From assembly GCA_039111635.1 (NCBI GenBank), contig JBCAQO010000013.1, positions 372,001 through 436,000 on the forward strand: DNA of 64,000 bases, given 5' to 3'. Of the stretch, positions 1 through 13,116 are shown piece by piece. The DNA comes from Heterobasidion occidentale. Taxonomy: Eukaryota; Basidiomycota; Agaricomycetes; Russulales; Bondarzewiaceae. The translations under genes were made by a program, and so were the position numbers. A model generated the notes under the pieces. That model was not told the origin of the DNA. It saw only the letters and a program-made list of their open reading frames with translations, and ran no database searches. Position 1 is the stretch's first letter. Each line of letters starts with the position of its first letter.

Positions 1-318
1 GTGTGAAGTCTACCAGCACGCCTTAGTTTTGCTGTAGCCAAAAGCAGTCTTTTCATAGCTGCCTGGACCTCTCTCATCCTGCGGTGTTTCAGTTGCTCAG
101 GTACCTTTTACCACGATCTCGCAGTCCAAACGACCTGCTTTGCAGACAACGGGTGACATTGAGTTGTCAAAGAGCATTGGGAATCCTCTTCCCTGGCACT
201 GTCTTGCGGCAATTTCTTCAGGTGAACTGTGAGGGGGCATTCAGCGAGTGCTTAGCTTGGCAACCACTCTTGGCTCTTGGTTTTGTTTGCAGGTGTTTTT
301 TTTATTTAGCTTTTCACA

Positions 319-3300
319 ATGAGCGTTCCACCTTTGTAAGTCTGTGTTGCTTGCATCATGTCTATTGTGCTCAACTCTTTTTGTAGGCCTCCTGATGAGG
401 GTGTGGTGGAAGTCTGGATGCCTGCATTGGCACCTTTGTGAGTGTTTTTGGCTTGCTTGGATACTGTTTCAGTGCTAAAATTCTCTTTAGAGATGATGAT
501 GAGGATGATCTCTATATGACACCTCCACCTGAGACTGTACATAAGTATGTGTTTTACTTTTTGCTTATTGGTTGTGTATACTCATATTTGCTATAGTGAG
601 AACACCAATAATAGTGAAGATGAGGATGATCTGTATATGACTCCTCCACCTGAGAATCTCAATGGGTATGTGGTTTTATTTAATCTTTTTATGGTCATTG
701 GCTAAAAAAAGAAACTATAGACATGTTGAAAACCAAGAGGCTGTTGAAGAGGCTGCCCATGTAGATGTGACTATGACAAGGTATGCAGTTTTTTTTAAAT
801 GACACAAAATTTGTTTATTAATTTTGGGGTTTATAAGAACTCCTCCTAGGACTCCTGAGCATGAGCGCCAGACTGTGTGGGAGCAAGAGCGTGCTGAAAG
901 GCTTCAGATGACCTCTTCTACTCTTCGGCGCGAGCGTTCTGCATTACGAGGCTCTATTCGACAGCCTGTCTTTGAGGATCTCTCTAGACCTTCTCATTCT
1001 GCTACTTCCAATCCTGCTCAGCCTCCTATTTCTCTTGCACCACCCATTCAGCTTCACCAGCCTGCCACACTTGCTCCTCCTGTCCAATCATACTATTCTG
1101 CAGTGGCTGCTTTCTCTGCTCCATCATATCTTCCTGCTCAATATGTTCCTCCCCACTTTTATCCTGCTCCCATGTTTCAACACTCTGTCTATCATGGTGC
1201 TATGGCTCATCAAATTCCTGGAAAATATCCTATCTATGCTCCCCCTCCTATGCCTGCACCACCACCTCATTATTGGCCTGTGAATGTTTCTGCCCATCCT
1301 AATCTTCCACGCCATTTGATTGGGAATCATGATCGACAGGCTCGCATGCGTCTTGCAGCAGCTAGCCATCCTGACTATGAGCGCCGCATGATGAATAACT
1401 TTGAACAGAGCCATGCAGAGCGTAGACGGCATCGTAGAGAGAATGCAAGGCCTAATGCAGTGGTTCCTCTTCCTGATCCTGTCCATCATCCACAGCCTCC
1501 ATTACTATCTCGGCATAATATGCAGGCTTTACAATACCAGCAAGAGCAGCAGGAATTTGATCATCATAGAGCTTCCCTTCATGAGCAGCATCTTGAGGAG
1601 ATCCGCCAATATCTTATAGAGGCCCAGCAGAGACGTATAGAGCATAGAGCACAAACACAGGCAGAGCAGCAGATTATTCTTGAGCAACAACAAGAAGACA
1701 ATGCCCAGCCACAAGAAGTCCATCAGTATCATTTGAACCTTTCCCAGCAGATTCACGATGACGATCTTGCTATTCAACACAATCACCATGCTCTAGCTCA
1801 AAATCAAGCGATGCAACAGCTACCTCTTGGTCGTCGTCCTTATCAAGAGCCTGACACACGCTATAGTGTTGGCCATATGGATGTTGAATGTTCTCACTGC
1901 AAAGCCCTTCACTTTTCCTCTGAAAAGCTATTATCCTCTACTCGCAATCATATCCGCTTTGGCATGTGCTGTTTACAAGGCCAAATTAGGCTGCCTGTGT
2001 TATTGGACCCTCCTCAAACACTGCGTAATCTTCTTTGTGGAGACACTGAGAATGCCAAATCATTCAGGCTAAATATCAGGCAGTACAATAGTGCATTTGC
2101 ATTTACTTCTATTGCTGCCAAGCTATCAGATCATGTTACCACTACCTCTGGGCCATATGCATTTAAAATCCATGGAGAACTTTATCATCAGATGGGTACC
2201 CTGCTACCACCCAACCATCTTAGACCTTCCTATGCTCAGCTCTATGTTATTGATCCTCAGGCTGCACTCAATGAGCGCAACAATGCCAATCCCAACTTGA
2301 AGTCTGAGATCATGAATAACTTGCAGGATATGTTTCATGAGCACAATCCTTATGTTCCCCTGTACCGCCATGCCTATCAAATCATGGCAGACAAGAATCC
2401 TGGAGAACGAGACAAGCTTGCAGCCCGTATTGCTGTCTTGCCCAATACTGATCATCGCCGCTATAATGAGCCTACTGCAGATGAAGTTGCTGCCATCATT
2501 CCTGGAAGTGGAGATGAGGAAGTGGACTTGCACAGAGATATTGTTGTCCGCTATAACCATGGAGGTCTAAAGCATTTCAGCCATCTTCACCCTCACTACA
2601 GTCCCTTGCATTATGTGACATTATTTCCACATGGCGAACAAGGCTTTCATCCCAATATTCCTGCTCATCCTGGACCTAATGGCCAAATGCTCTCATCCAA
2701 GGTGTCTCAGCGCTGCTATTATGCCTATCGTCTTATGCGCCGTCTGCTTGATCCTGAAACCATCTTTAGAGCTGGCAAGCTATTTCAGCAATATGTGGTT
2801 GATGCTTGGGCATCTATTGAGTCTAGCAACCTTTTCTGGATCAGGAACCATCAGAAGGAGATTAGAGCTGAAAAGTACCAGTCATTGTTTGATGCTATCC
2901 ATGCAGAAGCTGAGGTAGACCTAGGCCAGCGGGGAAAACGTATTGTGCTTCCTTCTACTCATGCAGGCAGTCCACGTTATATGTATCAGCTTTTCCAAGA
3001 TTCCATGGCTATCACTCGCCACTGCCATAAGCCTGACATCTTTATCACCATGACTGCAAACCCTAACTGGCCAGAAATCACTGAAGAGCTCTTAAAATAT
3101 GATGGTGGTTCAACTCAGCAGCCTTCTGATCGTCCAGACTTGGTTGCACGTGTGTTTGCCTTGAAGATGAAGGCTCTTATAAAGGATATCAAGGAGGGCC
3201 TGTTTGGCAAGGTGGCAGGGATGGTTTATACCATTGAGTTTCAAAAGCGTGGTCTTCCTCACATGCACCTTCTTCTTTTCCTTGATGCACAGGACAAGAT

Positions 3301-6072
3301 TCAAAGTGCTGAAGATGTGGATAGGATTGTCTCTGCCCAGCTTCCAGATCCTGCTGCCCATCCTATGCTTTATGAGTCTGTCACAAGATACATGCTCCAT
3401 GGACGCTGCGGCCCTGAGTTTCCTCAAGCACGTTGCATGGAAGAAAAAGATATTGGAGGCACAAAAGTCAAGCTCTGTAGCAAGCGCTATCGGAAGGACT
3501 TTACTGAGCAGACCCTCTATGGTGAGGATGGCTATCCTACATATGCTAGGCCAAACAATGGGCGCACCTTCACTCGGCATACTATGCAGTTTGACAATCG
3601 TGATGTTGTTCCTTATAATCCCTATCTCCTTGCCAAATACAACTGCCATATCAATGTGGAGGTCTGTGCATCCATCAAGGCTGTCAAATATATCCACAAG
3701 TATATTTACAAAGGTCCTGATCGTGCTACACTTCAGATTGGAGACATTGATGAGATTAAGGACTATGTGGATGCTCGCTATATTGGACCTGTGGAGGCTT
3801 GCTGGAACATCTTTGAATTCCCAAGGCATCTGGAATCCCCCACAGTTTACCGTCTTCCTGTCCATCTCCCTAATGAACAGCAGGTCTACTTTGATGCTGA
3901 TGATAATCCTGAAGAAGTCTTAAACAGAGACAGGTCCCAGAAAACCGAGTTGACTGAATGGTTTATTGCCAACCAAAAGTTCCCTGCTGCTCATGCTCAT
4001 ACCTACCAGGACTTTCCTCTTCACTATGTCTGGAACCAGTCAAAGAAAATATGGACTCCACGTCAGCAGGGTTCTACTATTGGCAGAATGTTATTTGTCC
4101 ATCCCTCTGCAGGCGAACGCTTTTACCTCAGAACATTGCTCACCATTGTTAAAGGTGCCAAGGACTGGAAAGACATTCGCACTTATGAAGGCATTGAATA
4201 TCCTACCTATCGTGATGCCTGTTTTGCACGTGGCCTTTTGGAGGATGATGGAGAGTGGGATATGGCCTTGGCTGAAGCAGCAGATATGCAGACTGGAACT
4301 CAACTTAGATCCCTCTTTGCCACCATCCTTCGCTTCTGCATTCCTTCACAACCTCTTATTCTTTGGAATCGCTACAAGGACAAAATCTGTGATGATCTGC
4401 ATGTGCGTCTTACTGCCATGGGCTTTCCTGATCCTACTCAAGAGGATGTCTTTGATTATGGCCTCTATCTGCTGGACAAAGTCCTTATTGGAATGGGAAA
4501 GCGCCTCATTGACTATCCTCCTATGCCTTTGCCTCTGCAAGATTGGAACCAAGCTGCAAATGTGCTTCTTCAGGATGAGCTCAACCATGATTATGTGGCT
4601 CTTTGGGAACAGGTCAGTTACCATGCATCCTTCAAAGTTGACCTTGAGCTGACCTTGCATTTCAGGTGGAGACTAATCTATTGACCTTCAATGCTGAGCA
4701 GAGGAATGCCTATGATGCTGTCATGCAGTCAGTCCAGTCCAACCAAGGCCAAGTCTTCTTTCTGCACAGTGCTGGAGGTGGTGGAAAGACCTATGTTTGC
4801 AACACCATTGCTGCCTCTGTCCACTCCCAAGGCAAGGCTGCTCTTTGTGTTGCTTCTTCTGGCATTGCCTCCTTGCTTCTGGATGGTGGTCGCACTGCTC
4901 ACTCTCGCTTCAAAATCCCCATTGAGGGTCTCAATGAGCGCTCCTCTTGCTCTTGGGAGAAAAACTCTGACTTTGATGGTCTTATTCATCAGACTGGGGT
5001 GGTCATTTGGGATGAGGCACCAATGCAGCATCGCTATGGAATTGAAGTTGTTGATCGCACTCTTCAGGATCTTATGGGCAACCCTGCTCCTTTTGGTGGT
5101 GTTACTGTGCTGTTTGTTGGAGACTTTCGTCAGACCTTGCCTGTGGTTCCCAAAGGAAGCAGAGAGCAGATTGTGGCTGCATCTTTGCGCAAGTCCTCAC
5201 TCTGGAATCACATCCAACTTCTTACTCTCAAACAGAACATGCGTCTAGACCAGACTCCTGAAAGCAATGCCTTTGCTCAATGGCTCCTCAATGTTGGTTC
5301 TGGCCATAACCTTGGTGAAGACAAGTCTATTGAACTTCCTCCCAACATGCGTCTTAATAACAATACTAAGGAATCCTTGGTTGACTTTATCTATCCTGAC
5401 ATCTCTGATCAGCACCCCAAACCAGACCACTTCTTCCTTGACCATATGATTCTTTCTGGGCGCAATGACACTGTTGCTGAGATCAACAAGGAGATTCTGG
5501 CCAAGTTTCCTGGAGAAGACAAGCTCCTGACCAGCATTGACTCTGTCAAGGACATAGAGGGTTATCCTATAGAGTTTTTAAACTCTATTAATATCTCTGG
5601 CCTTCTTCTTGCTCACCTCCATGTTAAAAGAGGTTGTCCTCTCATTCTTTTGCGCAACATTGATCCCTCTCATGGCCTATGCAATGGCAGTCGACTCATC
5701 TTACTTGAGGCAAGGACACGTGTCTTAAAATGCCGCATCTTGGGTGGAGCACATGCTGGAAGAATTGTGTTTATCCCTAGATTAACCCTGGAGCCATCTG
5801 GAGAAGCCTGCCCTATTCCTTTGAAGCGCAGACAATTCCCTGTCCATGTTGCCTTTGCTATGACCATCAACAAGTCACAAGGACAGTCTGTTAAGTTTGT
5901 TGGATTAGATTTGGAGCGGCCTGTATTTTCCCATGGCCAACTTTATGTTGCACTGTCACGCTGCACATCAGGGGATAGAATCAAGGTGTTATTCCCACCA
6001 GACTCACAAGGGACCAAAACCACCAATATAGTGTACCCTGAGGTATTGCAAGGCATTTTGGATAATCAATAG
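319..6072 (+). CDS. Helitron Rep-helicase (HUH nickase fused to Pif1-like helicase), intact
   Basis: Initiates and carries out rolling-circle transposition. My model has seven exons: 319-335, 387-437, 491-544, 597-665, 721-780, 838-4612, 4666-6072. All junctions are GT-AG and total 5433 nt, giving 1810 residues plus stop in one frame. Order: Pro/Gln/His-rich N-terminus; Cys-rich CSHC...CC motif near residue 435; Helitron_like_N region about 680-825; HUH motif GLPHMHLLL near 890; two-tyrosine motif KYIHKYIYKG near 1036; Pif1 helicase from about 1345 with Walker A GGGGKT near 1380, Walker B WDEAP near 1455, GDFRQTLPV near 1494 and SQGQS...VALSRC near 1745-1770. All catalytic motifs are present, so activity is plausible. 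The first ATG (319) is the least certain point; an upstream non-coding exon could exist. Confidence 0.9.
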
Positions 6073-6352
6073 TATGTCTTGGATCATAATTATTGTGACA
6101 TGGCTAACAATTATAATAGGACTTGAACAAGGACTGTAGTATAAAACTTATATAGAAACTTCTTACACTTTGACTCTCAATCCCCACTCTAACTTTTTAT
6201 ATATATGCTTGAAATAAAACTGCTACTCTAACTTGGCTGCTTAACTAAAACCCAACCATAAACTAAGCACTATAACACAAACATAGATTAAGCACTGTCA
6301 CACAACCTCAGACTAAGCACTGCAACAAAAACTCGGATTAAGCATGGTTGCA

Positions 6353-6381
6353 CCGTCGCAACGCGACGGGTGAGAAGCTAG
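6353..6381 (+). other. Helitron copy 1 3' terminus: hairpin plus CTAG
   Basis: Stem CCGTCGC / GCGACGG with AAC loop at 6353-6369, eight bases, then CTAG at 6378-6381. In Helitrons this hairpin with CTRR marks the transposition terminator. The same structure with the same spacing occurs at 13088-13116. Confidence 0.9.
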
Positions 6382-7061
6382 TCCATAAATAGAGGGCGAC
6401 AGTGGAAAATTGTGGCGCTGGGCCGGCGGCTCACGTCGCGTGTCTTCGCTTATGCTCGCGTGGGCCACGTAAGAAACCACGCGAGACCACTGTCCCATAG
6501 GCTTCGGGACGCGAAACGGAGCGTGTCGGAGCTCGAAACGGAGTTGGTCAGCGTGCGCGTGCCCGGGGCTGCTGCGAGCCTTGCGATAGCTGATGATCTC
6601 TGCCATCAACCATCATCATCTCTGTCCCAGACCCTCATCTGTGCTCTCCTCTGCTTTATTCCTCACTGGCTTTTCTCTCAAACTCTACTCTGCTCTACTG
6701 GGTGTCTCTGAGCACGGATTCTGCTTAGAAAAAGCCTACAGGGTGTGAAGTCTACCAGCACGGCCTTAGTTTGCTGTAGCCAAAAGCAGTCTTTTCATAG
6801 CTGCCTGGACCTCTCTCATCCTGCGGTGTTTCAGTTGCTCAGGTACCTTTTACCACGATCTCGCAGTCACAACGACCTGCTTTGCAGACAACGGGTGACA
6901 TTGAGTTGTCAAAGAGCATTGGGAATCCTCTTCCCCTGGCACTGTCTTGCGGCAATTTCTTCAGGTGAACTGTGAGGGGGCATTCAGCGAGTGCTTAGCT
7001 TGGCAACCACTCTTGGCTCTTGGTTTTGTTTGCAGGTGTTTTTTTTATTTAGCTTTTCACA
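6382..7061 (+). promoter_or_regulatory. Putative 5' terminus and leader/promoter of Helitron copy 2
   Basis: 680 bp between the inferred TC terminus and the Rep-helicase ATG at 7062. There is an ATAAATAG TATA-like string at 6385-6392, a GC-rich stretch to about 6590, then a pyrimidine-rich tract around 6630-6710. This resembles a promoter and 5' untranslated leader. The ORFs in it do not look like genes. No transcript evidence is available. Confidence 0.35.
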
Positions 7062-10000
7062 ATGAGTGTTCCACCTTTGTAAGTCTGTGTTGCTTGCATC
7101 ATGTCTATTGTGCTCAACTCTTTTTGTAGGCCTCCTGATGAGGGTGTGGTGGAAGTCTGGATGCCTGCATTGGCACCTTTGTGAGTGTTTTTGGCTTGCT
7201 TGGATACTGTTTCAGTGCTAAAATTCTCTTTGGAGATGATGATGAGGATGATCTCTATATGACACCTCCACCTGAGACTGTACATAAGTATGTGTTTTAC
7301 TTTTTGCTTATTGGTTGTGTATACTCATATTTGCTATAGTGAGAACACCAATAATAGTGAAGATGAGGATGATCTGTATATGACTCCTCCACCTGAGAAT
7401 CTCAATGGGTATGTGGTTTTATTTAATCTTTTTATGGTCATTGGCTAAAAAGAAGAAACTATAGACATGTTGAAAACCAAGAGGCTGTTGAAGAGGCTGC
7501 CCATGTGGATGTGACTATGACAAGGTATGCAGTTTTTTTTAAATGACACAAAATTTGTTTATTAATTTTGGGGTTTATAAGAACTCCTCCTAGGACTTCT
7601 GAGCATGAGCGCCAGACTGTGCGGGAGCAAGAGCGTGCTGAAAGGCTTCAGATGACCTCTCCTACTCTTCGGCGCGAGCGTTCTGCATTACGAGGCTCTA
7701 TTCGTCAGCCTGTCTTTGAGGATCTCTCTAGACCTTCCCATTCTGCTACTTCCAATCCTGCTCAGCCTCCTATTTCTCTTGCACCACCCATTCAGCTTCA
7801 CCAGCCTGCCACACTTGCTCCTCCTGTCCAATCATACTATTCTGCAGTGGCTGCTTCCTCTGCTCCATCATATCTTCCTGCTCAATATGTTCCTCCCCAC
7901 TTTTATCCTGCTCCCATGTTTCAACACTCTGTCTATCATGGTGCTATGGCTCATCAAATTCCTGGACAATATCCTATCTATGCTCCCCCTCCTATGCCTG
8001 CACCACCACCTCATTATTGGCCTGTGAATGTTTCTGCCCATCCTAATCTTCCACGCCATTTGATTGGGAATCATGATCGACAGGCTCGCATGCGTCTTGC
8101 AGCAGCTAGCCATCCTGACTATGAGCGCCGCATGATGAATAACTTTGAACAGAGCCATGCAGAGCGTAGACGGCGTCGTAGAGAGAATGCAAGGCCTAAT
8201 GCAGTGGTTCCTCTTCCTGATCCTGTCCATCATCCACAGCCTCCATTACTATCTCGGCATAATATGCAGGCTTTACAATACCAGCAAGAGCAGCAGGAAT
8301 TTGATCATCATAGAGCTTCCCTTCATGAGCAGCATCTTGAGGAGATCCGCCAATATCTTATAGAGGCCCAGCAGAGACGTATAGAGCATAGAGCACAAAC
8401 ACAGGCAGAGCAGCAGATTATTCTTGAGCAACAACAAGAAGACAATGCCCAGCCACAAGAAGTCCATCAGTATCATTTGAACCTTTCCCAGCAGATTCAC
8501 GATGACAATCTTGCTATTCAACACAATCACCATGCTCTAGCTCAAAATCAAGTGATGCAACAGCTACCTCTTGGTCGTCGTCCTTATCAAGAGCCTGACA
8601 CACGCTATAGTGTTGGCCATATGGATGTTGAATGTTCTCACTGCAAAGCCCTTCACTTTTCCTCTGAAAAGCTATTATCCTCTACTCGCAATCATATCCG
8701 CTTTGGCATGTGCTGTTTACAAGGCCAAATTAGGCTGCCTGTGTTATTGGACCCTCCTCAAACACTGCGTAATCTTCTTTGTGGAGACACTGAGAATGCC
8801 AAATCATTCAGGCTAAATATCAGGCAGTACAATAGTGCATTTGCATTTACTTCTATTGCTGCCAAGCTATCAGATCATGTTACCACTACCTCTGGGCCAT
8901 ATGCATTTAAAATCCATGGAGAACTTTATCATCAGATGGGTACCCTGCTACCACCCAACCATCTTAGACCTTCCTATGCTCAGCTCTATGTTATTGATCC
9001 TCAGGCTGCACTCAATGAGCGCAACAATGCCAATCCCAACTTGAAGTCTGAGATCATGAATAACTTGCAGGATATGTTTCATGAGCACAATCCTTATGTT
9101 CCCCTGTACCGCCATGCCTATCAAATCATGGCAGACAAGAATCCTGGAGAACGAGACAAGCTTGCAGCCCGTATTGCTGTCTTGCCCAATACTGATCATC
9201 GCCGCTATAATGAGCCTACTGCAGATGAAGTTGCTGCCATCATTCCTGGAAGTGGAGATGAGGAAGTGGACTTGCACAGAGATATTGTTGTCCACTATAA
9301 CCATGGAGGTCTAAAGCATTTCAGCCATCTTCACCCTCACTACAGTCCCTTGCATTATGTGACATTATTTCCACATGGCGAACAAGGCTTTCATCCCAAT
9401 ATTCCTGCTCATCCTGGACCTAATGGCCAAATGCTCTCATCCAAGGTGTCTCAGCGCTGCTATTATGCCTATCGTCTTATGCGCCGTCTGCTTGATCCTG
9501 AAACCATCTTTAGAGCTGGCAAGCTATTTCAGCAATATGTGGTTGATGCTTGGGCATCTATTGAGTCTAGCAACCTTTTCTGGATCAGGAACCATCAGAA
9601 GGAGATTAGAGCTGAAAAGTACCAGTCATTGTTTGATGCTATCCATGCAGAAGCTGAGGTAGACCTAGGCCAGCGGGGAAAACGTATTGTGCTTCCTTCT
9701 ACTCATGCAGGCAGTCCACGTTATATGTATCAGCTTTTCCAAGATTCCATGGCTATCACTCGCCACTGCCATAAGCCTGACATCCATGACTGCAAACCCT
9801 AACTGGCCAGAAATCACTGAAGAGCTCTTAAAATATGATGGTGGTTCAACTCAGCAGCCTTCTGATCGTCCAGACTTGGTTGCACGTGTGTTTGCCTTGA
9901 AGATGAAGGCTCTTATAAAGGATATCAAGGAGGGCCTGTTTGGCAAGGTGGCAGGGATGGTTTATACCATTGAGTTTCAAAAGCGTGGTCTTCCTCATAT

Positions 10001-12807
10001 GCACCTTCTTCTTTTCCTTGATGCACAGGACAAGATTCAAAGTGCTGAAGATGTGGATAGGATTGTCTCTGCCCAGCTTCCAGATCCTGCTGCCCATCCT
10101 ATGCTTTATGAGTCTGTCACAAGATACATGCTCCATGGACGCTGCGGCCCTGAGTTTCCTCAAGCACGTTGCATGGAAGAAAAAGATATTGGAGGCACAA
10201 AAGTCAAGCTCTGTAGCAAGCGCTATCGGAAGGACTTTACTGAGCAGACCCTCTATGGTGAGGATGGCTATCCTACATATGCTAGGCCAAACAATGGGCG
10301 CACCTTCACTCGGCATACTATGCAGTTTGACAATCGTGATGTTGTTCCTTATAATCCCTATCTCCTTGCCAAATACAACTGCCATATCAATGTGGAGGTC
10401 TGTGCATCCATCAAGGCTGTCAAATATATCCACAAGTATATTTACAAAGGTCCTGATCGTGCTACACTTCAGATTGGAGACATTGATGAGATTAAGGACT
10501 ATGTGGATGCTCGCTACATTGGACCTGTGGAGGCTTGCTGGAACATCTTTGAATTCCCAAGGCATCTGGAATCCCCCACAGTTTACCGTCTTCCTGTCCA
10601 TCTCCCTAATGAACAGCAGGTCTACTTTGATGCTGATGATAATCCTGAAGAAGTCTTAAACAGAGACAGGTCCCAGAAAACCGAGTTGACTGAATGGTTT
10701 ATTGCCAACCAAAAGTTCCCTGCTGCTCATGCTCATACCTACCAGGACTTTCCTCTTCACTATGTCTGGAACCAGTCAAAGAAAATATGGACTCCACGTC
10801 AGCAGGGTTCTACTATTGGCAGAATGTTATTTGTCCATCCCTCTGCAGGCGAACACTTTTACCTCAGAACATTGCTCACCATTGTTAAAGGTGCCAAGGA
10901 CTGGAAAGACATTCGCACTTATGAAGGCATTGAATATCCTACCTATCGTGATGCCTGTTTTGCACATGGCCTTTTGGAGGATGATGGAGAGTGGGATATG
11001 GCCTTGGCTGAAGCAGCAGATATGCAGACTGGAACTCAACTTAGATCCCTCTTTGCCACCATCCTTCGCTTCTGCATTCCTTCACAACCTCTTATTCTTT
11101 GGAATCGCTACAAGGACAAAATCTGTGATGATCTGCATGTGCGTCTTACTGCCATGGGCTTTCCTGATCCTACTCAAGAGGATGTCTTTGATTATGGCCT
11201 CTATCTGCTGGACAAAGTCCTTATTGGAATGGGAAAGCGCCTCATTGACTATCCTCCTATGCCTTTGCCTCTGCAAGATTGGAACCAAGCTGCAAATGTG
11301 CTTCTTCAGGATGAGCTCAACCATGATTATGTGGCTCTTTGGGAACAGGTCAGTTACCATGCATCCTTCAAAGTTGACCTTGAGCTGACCTTGCATTTCA
11401 GGTGGAGACTGATCTATTGACCTTCAATGCTGAGCAGAGGAATGCCTATGATGCTGTCATGCAGTCAGTCCAGTCCAACCAAGGCCAAGTCTTCTTTCTG
11501 CACAGTGCTGGAGGTGGTGGAAAGACCTATGTTTGCAACACCATTGCTGCCTCTGTCCGCTCCCAAGGCAAGGCTGCTCTTTGTGTTGCTTCTTCTGGCA
11601 TTGCCTCCTTGCTTCTGGATGGTGGTCGCACTGCTCACTCTCGCTTCAAAATCCCCATTGAGGGTCTCAATGAGCGCTCCTCTTGCTCTTGGGAGAAAAA
11701 CTCTGACTTTGATGGTCTTATTCATCAGACTGGGGTGGTCATTTGGGATGAGGCACCAATGCAGCATCGCTATGGAATTGAAGCTGTTGATCGCACTCTT
11801 CAGGATCTTATGGGCAACCCTGCTCCTTTTGGTGGTGTTACTGTGCTGTTTGTTGGAGACTTTCGTCAGACCTTGCCTGTGGTTCCCAAAGGAAGCAGAG
11901 AGCAGATTGTGGCTGCATCTTTGCGCAAGTCCTCACTCTGGAATCACATCCAACTTCTTACTCTCAAACAGAACATGCGTCTAGACCAGACTCCTGAAAG
12001 CAATGCCTTTGCTCAATGGCTCCTCAATGTTGGTTCTGGCCATAACCTTGGTGAAGACAAGTCTATTGAACTTCCTCCCAACATGCGTCTTAATAACAAT
12101 ACTAAGGAATCCTTGGTTGACTTTATCTATCCTGACATCTCTAATCAGCACCCCAAACCAGACCACTTCTTCCTTGACCATATGATTCTTTCTGGGCGCA
12201 ATGACACTGTTGCTGAGATCAACAAGGAGATTCTGGCCAAGTTTCCTGGAGAAGACAAGCTCCTGACCAGCATTGACTCTGTCAAGGACATAGAGGGTTA
12301 TCCTATAGAGTTTTTAAACTCTATTAATATCTCTGGCCTTCCTCTTGCTCACCTCCATGTTAAAAGAGGTTGTCCTCTCATTCTTTTGCGCAACATTGAT
12401 CCCTCTCATGGCCTATGCAATGGCACTCAACTCATCTTCTTGAGGCAAGGACACGTATCTTAAAATGCCGCATCTTGGGTGGAGCACATGCTGGAAGAAT
12501 TGTGTTTATCCCTAGATTAACCCTGGAGCCATCTGGAGAAGCCTGCCCTATTCCTTTGAAGCGCAGACAATTCCCTGTCCATGTTGCCTTTGCTATGACC
12601 ATCAACAAGTCACAAGGACAGTCTGTTAAGTTTGTTGGATTAGATTTGGAGCGGCCTGTATTTTCCCATGGCCAACTTTATGTTGCACTGTCACGCTGCA
12701 CATCAGGGGATAGAATCAAGGTGTTATTCCCACCAGACTCACAAGGGACCAAAACCACCAATATAGTGTACCCTGAGGTATTGCAAGGCATTTTGGATAA
12801 TCAATAG
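7062..12807 (+). pseudogene. Helitron Rep-helicase, copy 2, two frameshifts
   Basis: Same exon layout as copy 1, starting at ATG 7062 and ending at TAG 12807. Two lesions break the frame. Eight bases present in copy 1 are missing after 9784, just before the TANPNWPE motif upstream of the HUH nickase site. One A is missing at about 12438, inside the C-terminal helicase region. The intervening coding sequence is still almost identical to copy 1, with about 16 amino-acid differences noted over the length, so inactivation is recent. It could be mobilised only by the other copy's protein. The single-base loss could be an assembly error; the 8-bp loss is less likely to be. Confidence 0.9.
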
Positions 12808-13087
12808 TATGTCTTGGATCATAATTATTGTGACATGGCTAACAATTATAATAGGACTTGAACAAGGACTGTAGTATAAAACTTATATAGAAACTTCTTA
12901 CACTTTGACTCTCAATCCCCACTCTAACTTTTTATATATATGCTTGAAATAAAACTGCTACTCTAACTTGGCTGCTTAACTAAAACCCAACCATAAACTA
13001 AGCACTATAACACAAACATAGATTAAGCACTGTCACACAACCTCAGACTAAGCACTGCAACAAAAACTCGGATTAAGCATGGTTGCA

Positions 13088-13116
13088 CCGTCGCAACGCG
13101 ACGGGTGAGAAGCTAG
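13088..13116 (+). other. Helitron copy 2 3' terminus: hairpin plus CTAG
   Basis: CCGTCGC-AAC-GCGACGG stem-loop at 13088-13104 and CTAG at 13113-13116, followed by T 13117, the host base expected for insertion into an A^T dinucleotide. Confidence 0.92.

Larger units (their letters stand above)
1..6381 (+). mobile_element. Helitron rolling-circle transposon, copy 1 (5' end outside window)
   Basis: Autonomous Helitron carrying a Rep-helicase gene. The 3' end has the family signature: a 7-bp GC-rich stem with a 3-base loop (6353-6369), then CTAG at 6378-6381 followed by T. Base 1 matches base 6743 of copy 2, so if copy 2 begins at 6382 about 361 bp of this copy lie left of the window. The two copies look about 99% identical by eye, which points to recent amplification. 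No terminal inverted repeats or target duplication are expected for this class and none is seen. Confidence 0.93.
6382..13116 (+). mobile_element. Helitron copy 2, head-to-tail with copy 1
   Basis: Second element in the same orientation, nearly identical to copy 1 from 6743 onward. I place its 5' end at 6382 because TC (the Helitron 5' dinucleotide) follows directly on the CTAG of copy 1, leaving no host DNA between them. The 3' end is firm: hairpin 13088-13104, CTAG 13113-13116. The flank from 13117 is matched at an unoccupied site at 38687. The start is an inference: if 6382-6742 were host DNA the element would begin near 6743 instead. Confidence 0.82.

Noticed and set aside
824..838. Start of the Rep-helicase at the beginning of the large open frame
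   Set aside because: There is no ATG (the frame opens at TTG) and an intron acceptor (TATAAG) ends at 837; the upstream spliced exons keep the frame.
3110..3865. 251-codon minus-strand ORF in the Helitron (also 9846-10601)
   Set aside because: Lies antisense to the HUH nickase domain, is conserved only because the sense strand is, and has no family signal.
6412..6711. 99-codon ORF between the two Rep-helicase genes
   Set aside because: Falls in the inferred 5' leader of Helitron copy 2; no homology recognised and no equivalent visible in the part of copy 1 within the window.
9687..11420. 577-codon ORF in Helitron copy 2 as a separate gene
   Set aside because: It is the continuation of the Rep-helicase after the 8-bp deletion; its first 30 residues are out-of-frame translation.
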